In this document: positions 1 through 5,981 of the stretch, one piece after another | Layout: every line of letters begins with the position of its first letter | Position numbering within the stretch: the stretch's first letter is position 1 | Notes under the pieces: model-generated | The model's database searches: none | Told to the model about the DNA's origin: nothing | The model's input: only the letters and a program-made list of their open reading frames with translations | DNA from: Desulfocapsaceae bacterium | GTDB taxonomy: Bacteria; Desulfobacterota; Desulfobulbia; Desulfobulbales; Desulfocapsaceae | Length of the DNA stretch: 8,701 bases | Assembly (NCBI GenBank): GCA_029934775.1 | Contig: JAOZLO010000095.1 | Location: 1 to 8,701, forward strand | Direction: 5' to 3' | Position numbers and translations under genes: made by a program

Positions 1-1198
1 AACCCAGCATACCAAATGAATTATTGAGGATGGTGTTTATTGAATGAGTTTTTTTTGGCTGATTGATTACAAGATTGTCAAGTTTACATTCCGGATCGAG
101 AGTTTCAATATTGATAGTTGGGTGAACGAGGTTATCTTCAAAAGAAGGCAGGTTGCCTGCCAGCTCCAGGACGCCTGCGGCTCCCATTGCATGTCCGATT
201 ATGCTTTTGGTGTTGTTTATATAAGTTGACTTTGATTTACCGAAAATTTCTCGAATTGCCTTACACTCTTCAGTGTCTCCCTGTTTTGTACCGGTTGCGT
301 GAGTGTTAATGATATCGATGTCTTCTGCAGATAACCCGGCTCTGTCAAGTGCTATTTTCATGCATTCCGCCTGCCGTTTTCCGTAGGGGAGAACAGAGTC
401 TCTGGCATCTGAATTCATAGCATAACCGACAATTTCTCCGTAAATATGTGCTCCTCTTTCGATTGCATTTTCAAGATATTCGAGAACATAGATACAGGCC
501 CCCTCAGAAATGACGATCCCATTCCTGTCTGCATCAAATGGTTTGCTCGCTTTTTTAGGATCGTCCGCATGTCCAAGTGCGCCCTGGGCTTGAAAACTTG
601 CAAAAATACCAAAAGAACCGGTAGATTCTGATATACCACCTGCCAGTACCATATCCACCTCTTCCAGCCTCAGTATCTGCACAGCCTGTATCAGAGAAGC
701 ATTACCCGCAGCACAGGCGGCTCCAATAACGTAATGAGGTCCGGTGATACCCAGGTTCATGGTAATTTCACCAGCAGGACTATTCAGGACCGTCCTGGGA
801 TTATGATGGTGAGTCCAGTATTTGACGTCATAGTCAAACTGCTTAATGTTATACACCTCGTTTTCAGTTTCGACTGTGCCATGCTCAGTTAAGCCTATGA
901 TCACAGCAATTTTCGATAACTCATAACTGTTAATATCAAGTTTGGCATCAGCAAGTGCTTCATTAGCACAATAAACACCCAGGCAGCCAGCTCGTGTCCC
1001 TTTTTTATTTTCCTTTTTTTTTCGGTATTTAGTTTCTGGAAAATCACAGATTCCAGCAGGAGCCTTACCAAAATATCTGAGATCAATTTCCTGGATTCCA
1101 CTTACTCCTCTGAGCAGGTTTTCTCTGTATTCGCTCAAGGTTGAAGCGTTAGGTGAAGCAAGGCCTATTCCGGTAATTACTATTCTTCGATTATACAT
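1..1198 (-). CDS. Beta-ketoacyl-ACP synthase (FabF/KAS II-like), C terminus cut by window edge
   Basis: Encodes a thiolase-fold condensing enzyme that joins malonyl-ACP to an acyl chain in fatty-acid or polyketide-type synthesis in the cytoplasm. My translation of the minus strand is open for 399 codons from the ATG at 1198 to the window edge. It opens with MYNRRIVITGIG, the usual N terminus of the family. The triad is complete: Cys162 in GAACAAG (codon 713-715), His300 in NTHATGT (299-301) and His336 in KSIIGHAMGAAG (191-193). The C-terminal NNSFGMLG block is reached just before the edge, so perhaps ten residues and the stop are missing. The ATG is preceded by no clear Shine-Dalgarno, but the family N terminus fixes the start. 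A Lys-rich stretch (residues 58-67) is encoded by two A-runs, and the frame reads through them intact. The nucleophile context AACAAG is not the most common FabF form (TACxxG), so a role in a specialised acyl or polyene pathway rather than housekeeping FabF is possible. Its downstream partners lie outside the window. Confidence 0.92.
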   Translation of the reverse strand, partial: MYNRRIVITGIGLASPNASTLSEYRENLLRGVSGIQEIDLRYFGKAPAGICDFPETKYRKKKENKKGTRAGCLGVYCANEALADAKLDINSYELSKIAVIIGLTEHGTVETENEVYNIKQFDYDVKYWTHHHNPRTVLNSPAGEITMNLGITGPHYVIGAACAAGNASLIQAVQILRLEEVDMVLAGGISESTGSFGIFASFQAQGALGHADDPKKASKPFDADRNGIVISEGACIYVLEYLENAIERGAHIYGEIVGYAMNSDARDSVLPYGKRQAECMKIALDRAGLSAEDIDIINTHATGTKQGDTEECKAIREIFGKSKSTYINNTKSIIGHAMGAAGVLELAGNLPSFEDNLVHPTINIETLDPECKLDNLVINQPKKTHSINTILNNSFGMLG

Positions 1199-1220
1199 GA
1201 TCAAGTCTGGTGAGTTAGTG

Positions 1221-1377
1221 CCTGTCCATAAATGGCTTTTTTCCCTAACTATTCGTTGCTCTCAAAATTTAATCCTCAGGTAAGCGAGGTACGAGACTCC
1301 GACATATTTCATATATGTTTGCGGTTAAATTTATCGAGCGCCTCTATTTAGAGTAAAAAATCTCATTTCTGGACAGG
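1221..1377. repeat. Imperfect long palindrome, MITE-like candidate
   Basis: The ends form an inverted repeat. The left end reads CCTGTCCATAAATG from 1221. The reverse complement of the right end, read inward from 1377, is CCTGTCCAGAAATG, giving 13 matches in 14. Similarity continues inward with gaps through a T-run (1237-1242 against the A-run 1355-1360) and through GCTC/AAATTTAA blocks near 1258-1273, which match the strand opposite 1324-1340. The centre holds another small hairpin, ACATAT-N5-ATATGT (1302-1318). The stretch has no coding capacity. Terminal inverted repeats on a short non-coding element are typical of MITEs or palindromic intergenic repeats. I could not identify a target-site duplication, so insertion by transposition is inference. 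It ends 22 bp upstream of the ketosynthase ATG and so could affect that gene's transcription. Confidence 0.5.
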
Positions 1378-1500
1378 AACGAATTAGGAGTTTATTTGAT
1401 TATAAAAAGATGCCCCATTATTTATAAATATAAAAACTGAGAAATCTAGGGTAATGCAAAGGAAAATCCATAAATAATATAGAGAGATCCATATATCTGG

Positions 1501-1534
1501 TGTAATAACCGTGATGAAATCAAAACTTATTACA
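1501..1534. promoter_or_regulatory. Dyad TGTAATAA-N18-TTATTACA, possible operator
   Basis: A perfect 8-bp inverted repeat (1501-1508 against 1527-1534) with an 18-base spacer sits about 40 bp upstream of the ATG at 1575. The position suits a regulator site or a leader hairpin for the HEAT-CNB-PilZ gene. In an AT-rich region an 8-bp AT-rich dyad can arise by chance, so the assignment is tentative. Confidence 0.25.
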
Positions 1535-1574
1535 GATCAATGAGCTTTAATGCAATCCCTAACAGAGGGTAACC

Positions 1575-3908
1575 ATGGAACCTGGGAAACCGCATAACAG
1601 AGGTATTGGAGAAGAAATTACAAGCGAGATGGTTCAAGCAGAGAATCAGCGCAAGCAGTTAAGATTGAATCATAATATTTTTTTGCTGGGCCAGGGTAAT
1701 ATTGCCACTTTACATAATGATGAGTTTGTCTTTGCTCTTGCGGACTGCCTTACAGAACAAAAAACTGCAGATTTAATCGATAAAAGATCTCTTATAAAGA
1801 ATCTTGGAAGAGGCTCTTCATCTGATGATCTCACTTTGCGGGAAAGAAGTTTGATGGTGCTGACTCTTGCTGCAGAGAAATTTCTTGTGGCAGGAAATAA
1901 GGAACATATTGCTGCAATAGCTGGAGTGTTGTCAGAATGGCTGCGCCTGGAAGAGGATCTATTATCCGGACATGCGGTGATTATAAAAAGAATCGAAGAA
2001 CTGTCCGTATGGCTTATATTAAATAAATGTTTGGTAAAAGCTTTAGATATTACACGGGTTATTGCTCAAATACAGACAGGGATATTAAAAAAAAGTAAGG
2101 CTATTGCAAGCCTTATAGCTTCAGCTCAGGTAAGACTGGCCGATAAGCAAATTGTAAATGAACTCACTGATAATTATTTGAGAACAGGGCGAAATCAGGA
2201 AACCTGTAAAAAGATACTCATTTCATTAGGGCCCAAAGCGGTTGTTCATCTGTTGACAAGAATCAACAATAGTCAAAGCAAGCAGGAAGGGGAATTACTG
2301 AGGAACCTTGTCTCATGTTTTGGTGAGTCATCCATTCCTGTTCTCACTGGATTGCTGGAGAAGAATTCTCCTTCATCTGTTATTCAGAATGTTCTCCGGA
2401 TAATGAGTAAACTGAAGGAGCCGGTTCTCTATGAGTACGTTTGCAAATACTTTGAACATGAGGATATTCAAGTTCAGCATGAAGCCATTTGCTATGTATT
2501 ACAATCAGGAAACGATGCAGATAATTCCCGGTTAGTTGAGGCTCTAGAGAAAGTCGATGATAGTTTGAAAGGAAAAATAATTCGTCAACTGGCTGAAACC
2601 GGAGAAAGTTCAAAATCTATAGCCACTGTTCTTTGTAAGCTGGCAAGGGAAAAACAAAATCTTTTATCCACTGATGAAAATGGTTTACTGAAAACGATAA
2701 TTGTAGCACTCAGGAAATATCCTTTTAAAGAGAGCTTTCAAATCTTGAAAATGGTTCAGTCAGTCTGCCACAACAGATCAGATACAGAAGAACTTCTGGT
2801 GCAAATAACTGAGTCATTGCGGACTATTGAACCTGAAATAAGGCATAAACTCCAGAGTTCTGGTGTTGAGAGGAACATAACATTTGATAATGATCCAGCG
2901 AGGCAACAGAAAGCACTTACCAAAGTCAGGAAAGTAGATGAAAAAATAAAAAAAATGATAATGAAGGGCGATCTGGAGGCTGCCGGTCAGTTTGTTTATG
3001 ATGAATCGATTGGTGCTGCGCGAGCTAAAGATTTCCTCGTTGCAGAGCTGTTGCGAGACAGAATGCTTGAAATTAACCCGATGGCTTTAACAGATGTTCT
3101 GCAACTGGGTGATGCTATTGATTTGGAGAAGGACAACCCTGTAAGCAGTGAATATTTGCACATTTGGAAAGATTTGAATAAAGAAATGGGCCAGGAGAAA
3201 TTCAATGTCCTTTATGCCGGTTTACGTCAGGCACATTACGATAAAAATGAAATAATTGTCCGAAATGGGGAAATTGATGCCAGTCTTTATTTTATAAATG
3301 CTGGAGATATTGGTTTGAGCGTTAACTATGGGCAGAACGAGACTTTTTTAAAGAGGATACAGCCGGGTCATATTCTTGGCAGTGAACAATTTTTTTCTGC
3401 TTCTGTCTGGACGACTACATTAAAAGCTGTTTCTGCGGTAGAGATGCAGATACTTGATCGTGCTGTACTTGACAGAATGAATAAAGGTTTCCCCGAAATA
3501 GAGGGAATTCTCCAGAAATATTGTGAACGCTGTGACAAGACAGCTGATTTGCTCAAAATGACGGGAGATGATAGACGGGAATTTCCTCGTTACCCGACAA
3601 CACGGTTTATCCAAAATGTTTTGCATGATCCTTATGGTGAAAAAGGAAAACGTAATTTCAGAGGAGAGTTAATTGAATTATCGGAAGGTGGGTTGTCGTT
3701 TATTATAAGGGTATCCAGTAAAAAAAATGCGCGATCGATGTTAGGCAGGCAGATCATCTCGACTTTGCCTCCGGGTATTGAATGTTCAGGGATAATTGTA
3801 GGAATAAGGGCTCTAGATAGCGTTCAGCAGGATTTTTCTGTTCACGTGAAATTCTTGAAAAATATAGGGGCTAAAGATCTGGAAATGTTAGTCGGTCTCT
3901 GCTTGTAA
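1575..3908 (+). CDS. HEAT-repeat / cyclic-nucleotide-binding-like / PilZ domain signalling protein
   Basis: A 777-residue protein, probably a cytoplasmic signalling or scaffold protein, with no signal peptide or membrane segment. Residues about 1-440 are helical; about 205-350 read like HEAT repeats (LGPKAVVHLLTRI, ESSIPVLTGLLEKN, then EAICYVLQSG). A basic, probably coiled linker spans about 440-500. Residues about 541-655 match the Crp/cAMP-receptor beta-roll, including the IVRNGEIDASLYFINAGDIG block. Its phosphate-binding cassette is degenerate: Glu604 is present, but the Arg expected near 612 is Trp-Thr-Thr, so cAMP binding is doubtful. A PilZ domain follows: RxxxR at Arg668-Arg672 and ELSEGG at 701-706, where the usual Asp/Asn of [DN]xSxxG is Glu. 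The first motif is intact and the second conservatively altered, so c-di-GMP binding is plausible. The ATG has GAGGG at 1565-1569. The gene stands alone, divergent from the ketosynthase and convergent with murJ. Domain calls are firm; the cellular role (motility, surface or stress output) is unknown. Confidence 0.85.
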   Translation: MEPGKPHNRGIGEEITSEMVQAENQRKQLRLNHNIFLLGQGNIATLHNDEFVFALADCLTEQKTADLIDKRSLIKNLGRGSSSDDLTLRERSLMVLTLAAEKFLVAGNKEHIAAIAGVLSEWLRLEEDLLSGHAVIIKRIEELSVWLILNKCLVKALDITRVIAQIQTGILKKSKAIASLIASAQVRLADKQIVNELTDNYLRTGRNQETCKKILISLGPKAVVHLLTRINNSQSKQEGELLRNLVSCFGESSIPVLTGLLEKNSPSSVIQNVLRIMSKLKEPVLYEYVCKYFEHEDIQVQHEAICYVLQSGNDADNSRLVEALEKVDDSLKGKIIRQLAETGESSKSIATVLCKLAREKQNLLSTDENGLLKTIIVALRKYPFKESFQILKMVQSVCHNRSDTEELLVQITESLRTIEPEIRHKLQSSGVERNITFDNDPARQQKALTKVRKVDEKIKKMIMKGDLEAAGQFVYDESIGAARAKDFLVAELLRDRMLEINPMALTDVLQLGDAIDLEKDNPVSSEYLHIWKDLNKEMGQEKFNVLYAGLRQAHYDKNEIIVRNGEIDASLYFINAGDIGLSVNYGQNETFLKRIQPGHILGSEQFFSASVWTTTLKAVSAVEMQILDRAVLDRMNKGFPEIEGILQKYCERCDKTADLLKMTGDDRREFPRYPTTRFIQNVLHDPYGEKGKRNFRGELIELSEGGLSFIIRVSSKKNARSMLGRQIISTLPPGIECSGIIVGIRALDSVQQDFSVHVKFLKNIGAKDLEMLVGLCL

Positions 3909-3961
3909 CTCATGCCTGCAACTCTTCTGATTGCATAGATTAATAAACGGCGCCACTGACT

Positions 3962-4000
3962 GCAGATAGCGTAGACTTCGAAGTCTTAACCGGATACTGC
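3962..4000. repeat. Inverted repeat with a 14-bp perfect palindromic core between convergent genes
   Basis: The core AGACTTCGAAGTCT (3973-3986) is a perfect palindrome. Weaker symmetry extends outward: GCAGATA-GCG on the left faces CCGGATACTGC on the right. It lies in the 134-bp gap between the stop codons of the HEAT-CNB-PilZ gene and murJ. It could act as a bidirectional transcription stop or be a dispersed repeat. No T-run follows on either strand, so it is not a canonical intrinsic terminator. Confidence 0.4.
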
Positions 4001-4005
4001 CGAGA

Positions 4006-4023
4006 CGGAGCATACTTTCTCCG
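4006..4023. repeat. Small hairpin CGGAG-N8-CTCCG
   Basis: A 5-bp GC-rich stem with an 8-base loop, lying between the larger palindrome and the end of murJ. On the minus strand an 8-T run (complement of 4035-4042) directly follows the murJ stop but precedes this hairpin, which is the wrong order for an intrinsic terminator of murJ. Its function is uncertain. Confidence 0.25.
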
Positions 4024-4042
4024 CTGTAATTCTTAAAAAAAA

Positions 4043-5638
4043 TTAATGCTTTGCTGAAAACCTTTTTTTGAATGTGTCGATGACAAGGATCATTTCACTG
4101 AATTTTAATATATATAATATCAGTCCATAGAAAAATGCTGCTGTTCCTATAAGAAAAATAACGGAGAGCATCTGATAAAATTTATTGCCGTGAAGAGTGG
4201 CTTCCAGAAAAGGCAACAGGAACAGCAGTAAAAGCAGTAGACCAATGGTCGCGATTAAGATTTTTACCACCCCGGTGAGCATGCGCTTTAATGAAAAACC
4301 GCTGAGGTTTCTGTGGAGTACTATGATAAGAAAGGAAAAATTAAGCAGCATGGTACATGAAGTTGACAGTGCTATTGCCAGATGCTGAAAATATTCAATA
4401 GTGAAGGAGATAATCACAATATTAAAAGCAATAGCCATAAAACTTGCAATCACTGGATACCTGGTTTTATCAAGTGCATAAAAAGCAGGTACCAGAATCT
4501 TATTTGCTGAATAAGCAAATAACCCAATGGCATATAACGACAGCGTTTGTGCGGTGGCCAGGGTATCTGCCTGAGTGAAGGCGCCATGCTCAAAGATCAG
4601 GCGTATTATAGGCTCAGAGAGAACTATGAGGCCGACTGTTGCTGGCATTGTGAGGGCAAACACCAGGGTAAGCGAAGAAATCATTGTCTCCTTCATCTCC
4701 CCGATATTTTTTTTTGCAGCCTGTTTTGCAAGCACCGGAAGCATGGCGATTGAAAGAGCGACTCCAAAAAGTCCTATAGGTAACTGCACAAGCCTGAATG
4801 CATAATTCAGCCAGGAGACAGATCCTTCAGCACAGGAAGCAGCGAAGTTGGTATTGATAAAAATATTAATCTGGGTTGCGGAAAGGCCGATGGTTGCAGG
4901 TACCATCAACCTGAGTGTTTTTAAAAGACCCGGATCGGTTATGTTTAAAATCGGTTTATAACGATATCCTGTTCGATAGAGAGAAGGAAGCTGAACTCCG
5001 AGTTGTAAAATCCCACCAATAAGAGTTCCAAAAGCCATTCCAACGATAGCCGGTTGTCCATATCTGGGGAGGATGAAAGCTAGACTTACTCCACCAACTA
5101 CTGAACCCAGATTGAAAAAACTTGACGCCAAAGCGGGAATGAAAAAACGTCCTTTAGTGTTCAATATCCCCATGACAACGGCTGAGAGAGAGATAAAGAT
5201 CAGAAACGGAAGCATGATCACGGTCAGTTTCTCTGTGAGTGCGGCTTTCCCTGGAACAAGGCTGAAGTCAGGTGCAAGAAGAGATACAATTGTACCGGCA
5301 AAGTATATGCTGAGCAGGGTGATCAAGCTGAGAAGGATTGCTATGAATGTGAAAATATTGGAAGCCAGCTGCCATGTTTCTTCCTTGGTTTTATTACTGT
5401 CATAAGCGGAGAAAACAGTTACAAAAGCAGCCGATAATGCACCTTCACCAAAGAGGTCTCTTAACAGGTTAGGTATTCTGAAGGCAACGACAAAAGAATC
5501 GTAGGCAAAACCGGCACCAAACAGCCCTGCAAAAACCTGTTCACGTACTAATCCCAAGAGTCTGCTGCACATAACCGCAATCGAAACGACGGCAGCAGAT
5601 CCGACGATAGTCTTTTTGTAATTTTTCTGATCTGTCAA
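4043..5638 (-). CDS. murJ: MurJ (MviN) lipid II flippase
   Basis: An inner-membrane transporter of the MOP superfamily that flips undecaprenyl-linked lipid II to the periplasmic face for peptidoglycan synthesis. The 531 residues show about fourteen hydrophobic segments, from about residue 11 to about 511, close to the family's usual length (511 in E. coli). The N-terminal signature is clear: SRLLGLVRE, FGAGFAYDSFVVAFRIPNLL and EGALSAAFV. By alignment by eye, E. coli Arg18, Arg24, Asp39 and Arg52 correspond to Arg26, Arg32, Asp47 and Arg60. E. coli Arg270 is kept as Arg282 in YAFRLVQLP, but its neighbours Asp269 and Glu273 are Phe281 and Gln285. The start codon is TTG (5636-5638); the only nearby in-frame ATG is residue 23, inside the first helix, and no better start exists before the upstream stop. 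A weak AGGG (complement of 5649-5652) lies ten bases upstream. The gene is transcribed alone, divergent from the EF-G paralogue. Confidence 0.95.
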   Translation of the reverse strand: MTDQKNYKKTIVGSAAVVSIAVMCSRLLGLVREQVFAGLFGAGFAYDSFVVAFRIPNLLRDLFGEGALSAAFVTVFSAYDSNKTKEETWQLASNIFTFIAILLSLITLLSIYFAGTIVSLLAPDFSLVPGKAALTEKLTVIMLPFLIFISLSAVVMGILNTKGRFFIPALASSFFNLGSVVGGVSLAFILPRYGQPAIVGMAFGTLIGGILQLGVQLPSLYRTGYRYKPILNITDPGLLKTLRLMVPATIGLSATQINIFINTNFAASCAEGSVSWLNYAFRLVQLPIGLFGVALSIAMLPVLAKQAAKKNIGEMKETMISSLTLVFALTMPATVGLIVLSEPIIRLIFEHGAFTQADTLATAQTLSLYAIGLFAYSANKILVPAFYALDKTRYPVIASFMAIAFNIVIISFTIEYFQHLAIALSTSCTMLLNFSFLIIVLHRNLSGFSLKRMLTGVVKILIATIGLLLLLLFLLPFLEATLHGNKFYQMLSVIFLIGTAAFFYGLILYILKFSEMILVIDTFKKRFSAKH

Positions 5639-5724
5639 TGGAGAGATACCCTGAGGGAAAAGTATTTTTGCCGCTCAAAGATACATTGATTGGAATAAAT
5701 ATGCTAGAAAATCATCTTAATGTT

Positions 5725-5752
5725 TTTATAGCAATTATTTATGGAAGATTAA
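5725..5752 (-). promoter_or_regulatory. Weak sigma70-like promoter candidate for murJ
   Basis: On the minus strand TTAATC (complement of 5747-5752) is followed after 16 bases by TATAAA (complement of 5725-5730), about 90 bp before the murJ TTG. The -10 box is good and the -35 box poor. The surrounding AT-richness makes a chance match quite possible. Confidence 0.25.
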
Positions 5753-5785
5753 TTTCTTTAAAGTCGGTGTAAGAGAGGTTCTTTC

Positions 5786-5815
5786 TTGACTTTGTAAATT
5801 GAAATTGAATATATG
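5786..5815 (+). promoter_or_regulatory. Sigma70-like promoter for the EF-G paralogue
   Basis: TTGACT (5786-5791) and TATATG (5810-5815) are separated by 18 bases. This predicts a start near 5822 and a roughly 160-nt leader. The -35 box matches the consensus in five of six positions. It is the best promoter-like sequence in the window and points at the EF-G paralogue. Confidence 0.5.
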
Positions 5816-5848
5816 AGTGGTGTCATGTGAACATCTTGGAAGAGAACT

Positions 5849-5905
5849 ATGATTCAGCCCGATAAGCGGGATAAGTGCTTTTACGAAATTCTTTCTTTAA
5901 AGTAA
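5849..5905 (+). CDS. Possible 18-residue leader ORF upstream of the EF-G paralogue
   Basis: A small ORF reads MIQPDKRDKCFYEILSLK then TAA. GGAAGAG (5838-5844) lies just upstream at Shine-Dalgarno distance. It falls inside the predicted leader, about 27 nt after the likely transcription start and 76 nt before the next gene's ATG. A short CCCG-N5-CGGG hairpin (5858-5870) lies within it. Translation of such an ORF could tune expression of the translation factor downstream, but this is inference. The peptide faintly resembles the beginning of a J domain (KRDxYEIL), which may be coincidence or a decayed gene start. Confidence 0.25.
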   Translation: MIQPDKRDKCFYEILSLK

Positions 5906-5981
5906 GGAAAATATTTCTAAGGCACTGATGTGTTGTAGTATTTTATAGCTTTGAATAATCGTCGATTTTGAGGAGATACGA

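Larger units (their letters stand above)
1199..1574. other. Divergent intergenic region between the ketosynthase and the HEAT-CNB-PilZ gene
   Basis: This 376-bp AT-rich gap separates two divergently transcribed genes. I see no convincing ORF in it. Its ketosynthase-proximal half is taken up by an imperfect palindrome (1221-1377) and its other half carries a dyad at 1501-1534. A Shine-Dalgarno (GAGGG at 1565-1569, five bases before the ATG at 1575) serves the rightward gene. No strong sigma70 promoter stands out: TTGATT at 1396-1401 is followed 17 bases later only by TATTTA. Any ketosynthase promoter must lie within or beyond the palindrome. Confidence 0.7.
5639..5981. other. Divergent intergenic region between murJ and the EF-G paralogue
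   Basis: This 343-bp AT-rich gap carries a good rightward promoter (5786-5815), a weak leftward promoter candidate for murJ (5725-5752) and a roughly 160-nt leader before the EF-G paralogue. The leader includes an 18-codon ORF (5849-5905) and ends in a strong Shine-Dalgarno, AGGAG at 5971-5975, six bases before the ATG. I see no tRNA, riboswitch fold I can name, or longer gene here. Confidence 0.7.

Noticed and set aside
1005..1032. A and T homopolymer runs in the ketosynthase, suspected frameshift
   Set aside because: Counting bases through both runs keeps the frame, and the family motifs continue on both sides.
901..1101. Minus-strand ORF of 66 residues within the ketosynthase region
   Set aside because: It lies in another frame of the ketosynthase, whose correct frame reads through unbroken with all catalytic motifs.
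1396..1424. TTGATT with a 17-base spacer to TATTTA as a promoter for the HEAT-CNB-PilZ gene
   Set aside because: The -10 box matches the consensus only in its first half and the region is AT-rich, so the match is not convincing.
5073..5405. Plus-strand ORF of 110 residues opposite murJ
   Set aside because: It is antisense to a clearly coding membrane-protein gene, shows no recognisable motif and has no visible ribosome binding site.
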